A DNA stretch of 8,346 bases from an uncultured Bacteroides sp. (GTDB taxonomy: Bacteria; Bacteroidota; Bacteroidia; Bacteroidales; UBA11471), in the NCBI GenBank assembly GCA_905210875.1, contig CAJLYN010000089.1, forward strand, positions 1 through 8,346, given 5' to 3'. Below are positions 1 to 7,479 of this stretch, in pieces. A program made the translations under genes and the position numbers. The notes under the pieces were generated by a model. The model ran no database searches, was not told the origin of the DNA, and worked only from the letters and a program-made list of their open reading frames with translations. Within the stretch, counting starts at the first letter, position 1. Every line of letters starts with the position of its first letter.

Positions 1-353
1 ACTACAACGAAGAGATGATGCCCAAAGAGATTGCAGCGGGCGACACCCTCTCCTGCATCGTGGGACTGACCAACCCCTACCCCGACACCATCAAGGTAGG
101 CAGCGACAACACACAACTGCTCCTGCTCCTCTCCGACAAGAAACTGAGAAGAGCCGTACCCGTCGACTTACAGGTGGTACTTCCTCCGGCAACCGAAGAG
201 GAGTCGGTTACCGTCATGAAAAAAGTGAAGGTTGCCATACCGGCCGACCTGCCGACACAGAACTACGATTTGGGATTTGCCATACAGCGTGCGCCCCTGA
301 CATTCGGATACAATTCGCCCAAATACCGTATAAAAATTCTCTCTGACAAGTAG
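1..353 (+). CDS. C-terminal part of an unrecognised protein
   Basis: An open frame enters from the left edge (first full codon at base 3) and stops with TAG at 351-353, leaving about 116 residues. An ATG lies at base 15, but the frame is open upstream of it and the first visible residues (YNEE) look like the inside of a protein, so I treat it as 5'-truncated. The fragment has no membrane segment. It alternates short hydrophobic and polar stretches (CIVGLTNPYP, QLLLLLSDKK, VDLQVVLPP, YRIKIL) with proline-rich turns, which suggests a beta-sandwich or Ig-like C-terminal domain. The gtrA-family gene starts 4 nt after its stop, so the two are probably co-transcribed. By context it could be the tail of an envelope or glycosyl-transfer protein, but I do not recognise the family and assign no function. 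Confidence 0.7.
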   Translation, partial: YNEEMMPKEIAAGDTLSCIVGLTNPYPDTIKVGSDNTQLLLLLSDKKLRRAVPVDLQVVLPPATEEESVTVMKKVKVAIPADLPTQNYDLGFAIQRAPLTFGYNSPKYRIKILSDK

Positions 354-357
354 CGCG

Positions 358-726
358 ATGTTTGTTCAATTCATCAAATTCTGTCTCGTCGGCGGCTCCG
401 GCGTCTTTGTCGACTTCGGCATCACCTGGCTGCTGAAAGAGGTGGCCCGCATCAACAAATATGTGGCCAACTCCATCGGCTTTATCTGTGCCGCCACAAG
501 CAATTACCTGCTCAACCGCATCTGGACCTTCGAGAGCCACGACCCCGAAATCGCCATGCAATACGCGCGGTTCATCGGCATATCGGTCATAGGCCTGCTC
601 ATCAACAACACCGCCATCTACCTTTTCAACGACAAGCTGAAACTGAATTTCTACTTCTCCAAACTGCTGGCCATCGGCATTGTTACCTTCTGGAATTTCT
701 TCATGAACTATTTCTTCAACTTTTAA
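358..726 (+). CDS. GtrA-family small integral membrane protein
   Basis: A complete 122-residue protein, the usual size for GtrA/DPMS-like proteins. It is very hydrophobic, with four likely membrane helices at about residues 5-25, 36-54, 70-90 and 99-120. Family hallmarks are visible: FIKFCLVGGSG at 5-15 opening helix 1, ANSIGF at 37-42, NYLLNRIWTF at 49-58 between helices 2 and 3, and the aromatic end WNFFMNYFFNF at 112-122. Known members, such as the phage GtrA of O-antigen glucosylation, are thought to help move or position polyprenyl-linked sugars across the inner membrane beside a GtrB-type glycosyltransferase. No such partner is in the window, so the sugar and acceptor are unknown. The ATG follows the upstream stop by 4 nt, pointing to translational coupling. 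The family call is firm; the precise role is inferred. Confidence 0.9.
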   Translation: MFVQFIKFCLVGGSGVFVDFGITWLLKEVARINKYVANSIGFICAATSNYLLNRIWTFESHDPEIAMQYARFIGISVIGLLINNTAIYLFNDKLKLNFYFSKLLAIGIVTFWNFFMNYFFNF

Positions 727-734
727 GCGAATAT

Positions 735-795
735 CCGGCAAAGGCAGGGAAAAGCTCCCGTCACAATCGGACCGACACCCGCGTCCCTGCTCCGG
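735..795. repeat. Inverted repeat, possible terminator stem
   Basis: GCAGGGA at 744-750 is perfectly complemented by TCCCTGC at 784-790, flanked outside by CCGG at 735-738 and CCGG at 792-795. A competing smaller hairpin pairs GGGA (747-750) with TCCC (756-759) around a 5-nt loop. It starts 8 nt after the gtrA-family stop, where a terminator would be expected, but the larger arms are 33 nt apart and no T run follows on the (+) strand. A weak or bidirectional terminator is possible; chance is not excluded. Confidence 0.3.
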
Positions 796-798
796 TAC

Positions 799-836
799 AG
801 GACATACGGCTCTGACGCTGACACAGAAGGACATAC
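799..836. repeat. 9-bp direct repeat AGGACATAC
   Basis: AGGACATAC occurs at 799-807 and again at 828-836, with starts 29 nt apart, in the convergent spacer. Copies this short may be remnants of a local duplication or chance. No insertion sequence ends or target-site structure accompany them. Confidence 0.3.
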
Positions 837-911
837 TTACGGTCGATCGCAACCGACGGCCGACACACATCGATAGAAAAGAGAGATAGAGATAAAAAAG
901 AAGAGAAAAAC

Positions 912-1556
912 TCAGCGCACATCGAGAGTCGTGAGCAGGCGCTCATACTCCGCGAGCATTGCCTCGTGCAACTTGTCGACCAACGGATAGTCGACCTCCA
1001 CCCCCTCGGGCTGCATCAGTTGCACCGCACGGCGCTCTTTACGGGTCTGCTCCACCTCAAAGAAGAACGGATGCATCACCAGCGTCATGTGGGTGTGTGT
1101 GTCGTAGAGGCAGAGCGTATAATCGACCGACAGCCGCAACGAGGGCGTGGCGTATGACGCTTTCAGAAAGGCCTGAGGTGAAATCATCGGCGCCAACAGC
1201 ATCGAGACCACCTGCTTCTCTTTTATACCCTTGACAACATCGGGATAACCATACATCTGGGTATTGACCCGGGTATAGGCCAAGTAGCGTGTGCGGGCGG
1301 GATAAGAGGCCAGCGAATCGGGCGAGATAAAAACGTTCTGCCGCAACGAAGAGACGAGTGAACGCGAGCGGGACAAAGCCGAGGGAAAATCTCTGAGCAG
1401 GAACATCTTCGACGAGTCGGGCGAGACCACCCCCACATACTCGACACAAGGCTCCACGGGCCGACAGGCCTTGGCCTTGGTGTTGCGGCGAGCTGCCGTC
1501 GCCTCTCCGGTGAAGAGCAGCGACAGTATCAGTACGATGATGGCGACAGGTCGCAT
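912..1556 (-). CDS. Unknown exported (periplasmic) protein, last gene of the cluster
   Basis: A protein of 214 residues from the ATG at 1556, or 216 from an in-frame GTG at 1562; I prefer the ATG. The start MRPVAIIVLILSLLFTGE has a short charged end and a hydrophobic core leading to EATA-A, a typical signal peptidase I site near residue 21. The cysteines shortly after the cut do not form a lipobox, so I expect a soluble periplasmic or surface protein rather than a lipoprotein. The mature part is mixed alpha/beta, with a repeated SPDS (at SPDSSK and SPDSLA), a tyrosine-rich middle, an aromatic HPFFFEVEQ stretch and a charged C-terminal helix (DKLHEAMLAEYERLL). No further membrane segment is seen. 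It begins 12 nt after the ispF stop, so it is probably co-transcribed with porV and ispF. I do not recognise the family; an envelope role is suggested only by export and context. Confidence 0.75.
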   Translation of the reverse strand: MRPVAIIVLILSLLFTGEATAARRNTKAKACRPVEPCVEYVGVVSPDSSKMFLLRDFPSALSRSRSLVSSLRQNVFISPDSLASYPARTRYLAYTRVNTQMYGYPDVVKGIKEKQVVSMLLAPMISPQAFLKASYATPSLRLSVDYTLCLYDTHTHMTLVMHPFFFEVEQTRKERRAVQLMQPEGVEVDYPLVDKLHEAMLAEYERLLTTLDVR

Positions 1557-1568
1557 AGGCACAGATGA

Positions 1569-2048
1569 TTACGATTTTTGGAGCAGCGCTACGGCATAGG
1601 CCGATATGCCCTCTTCACGTCCGGTGAATCCCAACTTCTCAGTGGTCGTGGCCTTGATGGAGATATCGTCGGGCTCGATGCCCATGACACAGGCCAAGGT
1701 CTCCTGCATGCGGGGTATGTGCGGATTGAGCTTGGGGCGTTCGGCGCACACGGTAACATCGATGTTGCCTATTTCGTAACCATGCTCCCTGATGAGCCGC
1801 ACGGTATCGCGCAGCAATATCTTGCTGTCGATGTTTTTATACTCCGCCGCCGTATCGGGAAAGTGAAAACCGATGTCGCGCATTGCCGCCGCCCCCAGAA
1901 GGGCATCGCACACGGCATGAATCAGCACATCGGCATCGGAGTGTCCCAACAAGCCAAGCGTGTGGTCGATGCGTATGCCACCCAGCCACAACTCCCGGCC
2001 TTCGACCAGCCGGTGTACGTCAAAACCCATTCCTACACGTATCTTCAT
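1569..2048 (-). CDS. ispF: 2-C-methyl-D-erythritol 2,4-cyclodiphosphate synthase
   Basis: IspF converts CDP-methylerythritol 2-phosphate to the 2,4-cyclodiphosphate with release of CMP, in the non-mevalonate (MEP) isoprenoid pathway in the cytosol. The protein is 159 residues from the ATG at 2048, the normal family length. The metal-binding set is present: Asp10 and His12 in GFDVH, and His44 in the DADVLIHA stretch that follows GHSD. RDIGFHFPD at 57-65 matches the substrate loop, and ATTTEKLGFTG plus the GREEGISA segment matches the CTP/diphosphate-binding end. The start at 2048 gives the usual family N-terminus (MKIRVG). A second ATG at 2060 would add four residues and overlap the porV stop as TAATG, so coupled initiation there is also possible. 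Its place directly after porV resembles the order I recall from Porphyromonas gingivalis. The function call is very secure. Confidence 0.97.
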   Translation of the reverse strand: MKIRVGMGFDVHRLVEGRELWLGGIRIDHTLGLLGHSDADVLIHAVCDALLGAAAMRDIGFHFPDTAAEYKNIDSKILLRDTVRLIREHGYEIGNIDVTVCAERPKLNPHIPRMQETLACVMGIEPDDISIKATTTEKLGFTGREEGISAYAVALLQKS

Positions 2049-2059
2049 CGGCAAACGCA

Positions 2060-3289
2060 TTAGCGGCGGCGACGACCTATGAGGTCTTTAATGCCGTCCA
2101 TATCAAACGAGAGGGTAAAACGCATCGTCTGGTCGAGCGGACTGCTTTGGGCCGTAGCCAACACATAGGCCGCATCGAGCGAAAATACATTAAGCGAAAA
2201 ACCGGCTCCGAAAGTGGCATACTGGCGATTACCCTTGTACTTGTTTTCATAATAGTAACCGGCACGCACAAAGAAACGGCGGTTGTAGGAGTATTCAAGA
2301 CCGGTCGAGAAATAAATCTCCTGCAACTCTTCCTTGAATCCGCCGGGAGCGTCGGAAAAAGACTTGAAGATACCCGATATGGAACCGGTATTGTTGAAGT
2401 CTTCTTTCGCCCGATTGTAGGCCTCGGTATCATACTGTTCATACCCGTCGCTATCGATATAGGTATAGTCGCTCTGGCGGGGAGCCGCCGGCACCAGCAA
2501 CTTGTTGGCGTCGAAGTTGATGGAAAGTGTGTTGTAGGCGTAAATCGGGAAGAGGAACGAGAAGCCGAGGCGCAGGTTGGTAGGCAGGAAAGAACTGTTG
2601 GTACCTCCGTCGTAAGAGACTTTCGAACCGATGTTGGAGATGTTGAATCCCCACGAGAACTGACATTCGCTACGCCCGATGATGGGATAGACCGTCTGGT
2701 ACCCCGAAATGTCGGCGGCAAAGGCAGCGGCGCCCGACATATCTTCGGCCGACGAAAGACCGCCAAAGCCCATGTCGGAGTAGATGAACCGGAAAACCAC
2801 ACCCATCGAGAACGACGACGACAACTTGCGGGAATAACCCAGGTCAAGTGCCATCTCATAGGGGTTGACGGTATTCTGCAAGGTACCGGAGTTGTCGTAG
2901 GTTGGCACCGAACCGAGCGAGAAATAACGCAACGATGCGCTCAGAGCCTGCAAGTCGTTACCGCCGAACTTCCAGTAACCGGCCACATAAGCCAGGTTGA
3001 TATCGTTCACCAGTTTGCGCAGCCACGGGGTGTACGACACCGAAACACCGGCACTGCTGAACGCGAAGGCATATTTCGACGGGTTCCAGTACTGCGAGTT
3101 CACATCGGGGTCGGTAGCCGCTCCCAGGTCACCCATCGAACCACCGCGGGCATCGGGTGCGATATTGAGCGTGGTTACACCGGTGGTAATGGGGTTGAAC
3201 ATGTCTTTTCCATCGCCATCGGCAAGAGCAGGAAGGGCCAGGAATGACCACATTCCCGCACAGAACAGATATTTTATCGAATGTTTCAT
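2060..3289 (-). CDS. porV: Type IX secretion outer membrane shuttle protein PorV
   Basis: PorV (also LptO/LptO-like) is an outer membrane beta-barrel of the FadL type. It receives cargo bearing the T9SS C-terminal domain at the Sov/SprA translocon and hands it to the PorU attachment complex. The predicted protein is 409 residues, close to known PorV proteins. A signal peptide is clear (MKHSIKYLFCAGMWSF, then LALPALA cut before DGDG near residue 23). The PorV/PorQ signature follows: ITTGVTTLNIAPDARGGSMG and then ATDPDVNSQYWNPSKYAF. The rest shows alternating amphipathic barrel strands, with many aromatics at strand ends (YYYENKYKGN, YATFGAGFSLNVF), and ends in DGIKDLIGRRRR. The open frame extends 84 codons upstream of this ATG, into porU; the signal peptide fixes the real start at 3289. 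It lies 49 nt after porU, whose product it serves. Confidence 0.95.
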   Translation of the reverse strand: MKHSIKYLFCAGMWSFLALPALADGDGKDMFNPITTGVTTLNIAPDARGGSMGDLGAATDPDVNSQYWNPSKYAFAFSSAGVSVSYTPWLRKLVNDINLAYVAGYWKFGGNDLQALSASLRYFSLGSVPTYDNSGTLQNTVNPYEMALDLGYSRKLSSSFSMGVVFRFIYSDMGFGGLSSAEDMSGAAAFAADISGYQTVYPIIGRSECQFSWGFNISNIGSKVSYDGGTNSSFLPTNLRLGFSFLFPIYAYNTLSINFDANKLLVPAAPRQSDYTYIDSDGYEQYDTEAYNRAKEDFNNTGSISGIFKSFSDAPGGFKEELQEIYFSTGLEYSYNRRFFVRAGYYYENKYKGNRQYATFGAGFSLNVFSLDAAYVLATAQSSPLDQTMRFTLSFDMDGIKDLIGRRRR

Positions 3290-3338
3290 ATTTCGTTGAG
3301 AGCTTGTCAATATGTAAATAACTTCACTTTTACGGCGT

Positions 3339-6300
3339 TTATTGTGGTGTAACAATGATTTTTTGCGTTTTTGTAGCTTCGCTACTTCCGTTAACAGAGA
3401 TAATGGCCCGATAGAGATAGACGCCATCGCGCACACGACGGCCGGCGTTATCGGTAAGGTCCCAGACGATGGGCGACGAAACCCACATATCCGACATGGC
3501 GGTCTGCTCGACATTCCACACCTCGCGGCCCGACCAGTCAAATATCGACAGCTTGATGGTCATCAACATACCGGGACGGTCGTGGCGCAGATAAAAACGT
3601 GCCACGTCGCTCACCGGGCTCTTCTCGGGATAGAGGCTGTAAATCTGAGGTTTCAGCCCCCGCTGCACGGCAAACTGCAAGGTACGCGACGACGAGTTGC
3701 CCTCGGTATCCCACACGGTAAAGCGCAACGAATGTTTGCCGTCGGTCAGAGTAGGCAGTTCATAGTAGACGTCGCCCAGGCCGAAAGCTCCGGCTGCCGG
3801 CTCGAAATAGGCATTGACGACATACTCCTGCTTGGGATCGTCGTCGACACACACCGTCATATCATGACCGAGCCCGATACCTGAGATGTTGATGCCCGAG
3901 GCGTCTTCGACACGAGCCACAAAAAGAGGGGTCTCGTTCACCTTGTCGCCCTCGACAAAGTCCGACGAATTGAGATACATGTAATGAATCTGCGGGCCGT
4001 CATAGTCGGCGTCGACATCGTTGTCCATACCGCCGATGACAAAGTGGCTGTTCACCCCCTGGGCCTCCCGGCCGGCGGCATCGCAGGCATAGAGATTGAA
4101 CAGGCCCGGCTCGTTGGAGTAGTTCAGCTCTTTCGGCATCTTGAAGGTAAACTCAAATTCACCGCCGCGCACCGAGTCGCGCCCGGTGTAGAGCAGATTG
4201 TCTCGCGTATAGAAAGTATAGGGAATAATCTCGCCGTTGTCGTTTCCATTACCCCCGGTAACCACCTCACGCTCGGAGTCGTACAGGCGGGGATAAATCA
4301 GTCCGTCGAAATCGGTGATGCGGGTATTCGCAGCCGTCTGCACCTCGCCCTTGACCGTTACCCACGCGCGGGCTTCGAGTCGCAGGCTGTCGGCCTCGAC
4401 CTCCGAAAGCAGGGTATCGTTGATGGCCGTTACCGCCATCTTGTACGAGGGAGCGTTGAGGCGCAGGGCCGGGTCGCCGAGCAGGATATAGTTGAGCTTG
4501 TTCATGAGCACATCGTTGGCATTGCTGGCGACGCTGTTTTTCCCACGACGCACCACATCGCCCAACCGCACGAGGTGCCCGTCGGCTTCGCGGTCGAAAA
4601 GATGTTCGACAATCGCCTTGTTGATGTAGCCGTTGGCGTGGATATATACCACACGCGTCGTCGAAATAAGTGCAATGCCTCCGCCCTGAGTATTGAGGAA
4701 AAGTTCCTCACCGCCCGAGTTGGAGCGGTCGTCAAAGCGGCTGAAATCGCAGGTGGCCGTAATCCACAGCGGCAGACGCGAGACATACATGTTGGAGATG
4801 TCGCTCCATTCGAGAATCTTCTCGGCCGTCCACCCCTTGGTGCTGCCGTGGCCCACGTAGTTGATGGCCAACAGTCCGTCGCGTTTCAGCAGATTGAGCA
4901 TCTGGCTTTTGGCATCGGGATAAGTTGCTCCCGTAGCCGCACTCACCCGGTTGTAGGCATCAATATAGAGTTTATGTAAAAAGAATTCCGGATTTTTGGT
5001 TTCAAGAATTTCGGCCAGGTCTTCACTCTGAGACATGTGCACACCGGAGTTTCCGTCGTCGGCCACCAGACAGATGTCGTTTTTCCAATATCCGTAGTCG
5101 GTATTGGTGGCATAGGCGATAATCTTGTCGACCATGGCCGAAGCCTCGACCTTGGTACGCACAGGAATACGACCTATTCCAAGATCAAGCGTCGCCCGGT
5201 AGAGGTCGGAACCTTCGTTGTCGTGCAGGAAGCCGAAATAGTCATCGCTCACAAAATTGTTTTGCTCGTCAATGCTCTCATCGCCTTGAAAGGTAAGCAG
5301 GAAAGGGTATGAGGCATACGCGGCCCACTCCTGCGTCACCCGGCGGTTGTCGTAACTGCCATCGCCGAAAAGCAGCAGATAGCGCGGCCGCTGCGATTCG
5401 TCACCGCCGGCCCGGTCGTAAAACATCTTCATGAAACGGCGTATGGCCGTAGCATCAGGTGTACCCGACGAGAATTCGTTATAAATATGGGTCGGCTGCA
5501 CCACCTGATAAGAGAGCGAGTCGTGTGCAAGATGAAACTCTCCCAGGCGCACCGCCTCATCGCGGAAAAGCGATGGCGCCACAATCACAAAGTCGACCTG
5601 CGGAAGGGCGTGCAGGTTTTGGTTGGCAACCGTCCCCTCTAACTGGGGCGAAGGGAAAGATGCCGCCGGGTCGAAGGCCACATATTCACGCAGGGCCGTC
5701 TGCCGAGGGACAAACGATATCACACCATCGGCGTGTTCGACCGCAATCTCGCGGGGAGCATAGGGAATGGTTACGTCCCACACGCGGGGAGAGGCAACGC
5801 CCCCATCGCCAATTTCATAGCGCAGCCGCGAGGTGGCCGCCGAGCGGTGACGGAACGCCACATAGCCGTCGTAGAGGCGCAACTCGCGCTCCATGTTGAG
5901 AAGTATATAGTCGAGATAGGCTGCCGAGGCGCCGTTTCCGTCGAAAAGGACACGCACTACATCGGGGTCTTGCTCGTTGCGCACAAAAGAGTATTGAATC
6001 TTGGCCTCAACGCCACATTCATAAGTCTGCCCGTCGGCGTCGAGAATCGGCGCGATAGTGGCATTCTTTGTCTCCCCTCCATTAATCTGCACCGAGACTG
6101 TCGATGCCGAAGAGGTCGACTTGGCCAGGAATACGACCTCGGCCGTTACCGGGGTGGTGGTGATACCCGGCATATCGAACGAGAATTCCCTCCACGACTG
6201 GTAGAGAAAGTCTTCGCCGTAAAAGTTGCGCCCCATGCGTCCGGGACTCACCAGCTCCTGCTCGTGCAGCACCCGGTCGTGAAAAGTGTTTACCGTGAGT

Positions 6301-6767
6301 GATGCCGCCGACGAAGACGAAGCCTCCACCTCGGGCGAGGCGGGTGTCTCTGTCAGCTGTGTGAGGAAATAGTAGCCATACATCGAGTAGGGATTGCGCG
6401 TGCGCACAAAACGGCTGCTGCTCACCCCCCACGAGAGTACGCCCTGGCCGTAGAATAGGAGCTTGTTGCCGGTGTGCAAAACGGGTACCTGAGGCAAGTC
6501 GTCGACATAGGGTTGGGAAAAATCTTCGGACAGCATGGCTCCGCCATAACCGAAGACGGCCACATGCGAAGGGTCGGAGAAGCCATACTCGCGCAACTGG
6601 TCGTAGGTAAGCTGATAGATGCCCGTCTCGTCGACGCGTATCTTTACCCACTGCCCCTGCGCCAGACGCGACGAGGCAGCATATTGTTCGGCTCCCTGCG
6701 CGGTAACCGTCAGGGAGGTCAACTGCGCCCAAATAAGGAGAATGGCAAAAGCAATATAATTTCTCAT
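3339..6767 (-). CDS. porU: Type IX secretion sortase PorU (C25 gingipain-like protease)
   Basis: PorU is the cell-surface sortase of type IX secretion: it cleaves the CTD from secreted proteins and links them to a surface anchor (A-LPS in P. gingivalis). This protein is 1142 residues, typical of PorU. A signal peptide is cut after about residue 23 (VTA). The N-terminal domain has the family stretch QWVKIRVDETGIYQLTYDQL. The peptidase C25 domain spans about 390-768: LLLFGDGSYDNR near 464-475, DDYFGF, GIGRIPVRTK, NYVGHGS with catalytic His640, and TATCDFSRFDD with catalytic Cys673. The 33-residue spacing equals that of His657/Cys690 recalled for P. gingivalis PorU. Ig-like beta domains follow, and residues about 1039-1142 form a CTD-like domain (IFDWSGREVW, DGVYLYRAII). 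It precedes porV by 49 nt. No key residue is missing. Confidence 0.96.
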   Translation of the reverse strand: MRNYIAFAILLIWAQLTSLTVTAQGAEQYAASSRLAQGQWVKIRVDETGIYQLTYDQLREYGFSDPSHVAVFGYGGAMLSEDFSQPYVDDLPQVPVLHTGNKLLFYGQGVLSWGVSSSRFVRTRNPYSMYGYYFLTQLTETPASPEVEASSSSAASLTVNTFHDRVLHEQELVSPGRMGRNFYGEDFLYQSWREFSFDMPGITTTPVTAEVVFLAKSTSSASTVSVQINGGETKNATIAPILDADGQTYECGVEAKIQYSFVRNEQDPDVVRVLFDGNGASAAYLDYILLNMERELRLYDGYVAFRHRSAATSRLRYEIGDGGVASPRVWDVTIPYAPREIAVEHADGVISFVPRQTALREYVAFDPAASFPSPQLEGTVANQNLHALPQVDFVIVAPSLFRDEAVRLGEFHLAHDSLSYQVVQPTHIYNEFSSGTPDATAIRRFMKMFYDRAGGDESQRPRYLLLFGDGSYDNRRVTQEWAAYASYPFLLTFQGDESIDEQNNFVSDDYFGFLHDNEGSDLYRATLDLGIGRIPVRTKVEASAMVDKIIAYATNTDYGYWKNDICLVADDGNSGVHMSQSEDLAEILETKNPEFFLHKLYIDAYNRVSAATGATYPDAKSQMLNLLKRDGLLAINYVGHGSTKGWTAEKILEWSDISNMYVSRLPLWITATCDFSRFDDRSNSGGEELFLNTQGGGIALISTTRVVYIHANGYINKAIVEHLFDREADGHLVRLGDVVRRGKNSVASNANDVLMNKLNYILLGDPALRLNAPSYKMAVTAINDTLLSEVEADSLRLEARAWVTVKGEVQTAANTRITDFDGLIYPRLYDSEREVVTGGNGNDNGEIIPYTFYTRDNLLYTGRDSVRGGEFEFTFKMPKELNYSNEPGLFNLYACDAAGREAQGVNSHFVIGGMDNDVDADYDGPQIHYMYLNSSDFVEGDKVNETPLFVARVEDASGINISGIGLGHDMTVCVDDDPKQEYVVNAYFEPAAGAFGLGDVYYELPTLTDGKHSLRFTVWDTEGNSSSRTLQFAVQRGLKPQIYSLYPEKSPVSDVARFYLRHDRPGMLMTIKLSIFDWSGREVWNVEQTAMSDMWVSSPIVWDLTDNAGRRVRDGVYLYRAIISVNGSSEATKTQKIIVTPQ

Positions 6768-6802
6768 ACGTTCATCTCTCGGTCGTTACCGGAGCGGCCT
6801 GG

Positions 6803-7420
6803 TCAGCGAACGTGGAAATCGAGCAGCGGACGGTCGCCCAGGAAGCCCTGCAAGTGGTCGCCTATGGCCACCGGGCCCACCCCCTCGGGGGTACCTGTAA
6901 AGAGCAAATCGCCCATACGCAACGTATAGAATCGACTGATGTAGGCGATAATCTCATCGATGGGAAATATCATGTCGGCGGTGTGGCCCCGCTGCACCTC
7001 ATTCCCGTTGATGCGCAAAGAGATGTACTGGTCCTGCACCCCTCGGGTAAGCTCCTCGACCGGGACAAAATCGCCGACAACGGCCGAGCCGTCAAAGCCC
7101 TTGGAAATCTCCCACGGAGAGCCTTCGGCCCGCAGACGGGCCTGCAAGTCCCGTGCGGTAAAATCGATGCCGACGGTTACCGCGTCGTAGTACCGATGGG
7201 CAAAACGGGGGGCGATATTTTTTCCCAGGCGCGATATACGCACTACCAGCTCGGTCTCATACTCGACACGTTCCGAAAACGGCGGCAGAAAAAACGGCTT
7301 CCCGTCTTTGAGCAAGGCCGTATCGGGTTTCATGAAAAGAACCGGCTCCTGAGGTAATAACGCACGATTCATCTCTTTATTGTGGTTGAGGTAGTTCCAC
7401 CCCACTGCAAAAATCTTCAT
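6803..7420 (-). CDS. FAH-family enzyme, FAHD1-like (acylpyruvase / oxaloacetate decarboxylase type)
   Basis: A 205-residue protein of the fumarylacetoacetate hydrolase fold, with the length of the short single-domain FAHD1/YcgM group. The Mg-binding acidic residues are Glu55 and Glu57 in EYETELVV and Asp86 in VGIDFTARDLQ. Other hallmarks are GWNYLNHNKEM, where His13 and Glu16 match the His-Glu pair of the FAHD1 lid, then KPDTAL at 31-36, SKGFDGSAVVGDF, the MIFPIDEIIAYIS segment, and GTPEGVGPV near the C-terminus. FAHD1 enzymes hydrolyse acylpyruvates and decarboxylate oxaloacetate in the cytosol; which reaction applies here cannot be read from sequence. The frame is open 10 codons further up, but MKIFAVGWNY is the standard family start and follows an A-rich leader. 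It lies between rex (59 nt) and porU (35 nt), so a redox-linked metabolic role is possible but inferred. Confidence 0.9.
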   Translation of the reverse strand: MKIFAVGWNYLNHNKEMNRALLPQEPVLFMKPDTALLKDGKPFFLPPFSERVEYETELVVRISRLGKNIAPRFAHRYYDAVTVGIDFTARDLQARLRAEGSPWEISKGFDGSAVVGDFVPVEELTRGVQDQYISLRINGNEVQRGHTADMIFPIDEIIAYISRFYTLRMGDLLFTGTPEGVGPVAIGDHLQGFLGDRPLLDFHVR

Positions 7421-7479
7421 GTCTCTGTTTTTGAAAATAGGATTCGACACGGCAGGAATATTGCCCGCCGGGTTGCCGG

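Larger units (their letters stand above)
727..911. other. Convergent intergenic spacer with a purine tract
   Basis: This 185-nt region separates the (+) gtrA-family gene from the end of the (-) cluster, so both transcripts should terminate here. No convincing gene is seen: the short (-) frames across it lack family features. Bases 872-910 are almost entirely A and G, including an AAAAAA run. Read on the (-) strand this is a pyrimidine and T-rich tract just after the stop of the unknown exported protein, which could help termination, although I see no strong GC hairpin directly before it. The inverted and direct repeats inside the spacer are listed separately. Confidence 0.5.

Noticed and set aside
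214..946. (-) frames of 218 and 61 codons across the gtrA-family gene and the convergent spacer.
   Set aside because: The first is antisense to a clear GtrA protein and runs out into the spacer; the second overlaps the end of the exported-protein gene. Neither has family features.
1883..3247. A 454-codon open frame on the (+) strand, antisense to porV and part of ispF.
   Set aside because: It lies opposite two confidently identified genes, its product has low-complexity Arg/Gly/Val/His-rich composition with no domain or signal, and such frames are common opposite GC-rich coding sequence.
3290..3338. A separate promoter for porV in the gap after porU.
   Set aside because: The AT-rich stretch has no TAnnTTTG with a correctly spaced TTTG, so I could not support a promoter here.
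3290..3541. An 84-codon upstream extension of the porV frame.
   Set aside because: It overlaps the end of porU and would bury the signal peptide that begins at the ATG at 3289; an outer membrane barrel needs that signal at its N-terminus.
3342..4979. Long (+) open frames (3342-3884 and 3984-4979) antisense to porU.
   Set aside because: The porU reading is supported by motifs along its whole length; the opposite products show no recognisable family and no plausible start context.
7421..7479. A hairpin-like CCCGCCGGG palindrome between rex and the FAH gene as a terminator.
   Set aside because: The stem is only four pairs around one base and no T run follows on the (-) strand. The nearby TATTTTCA is also too far from TAnnTTTG, with no -33 box, to call a promoter.
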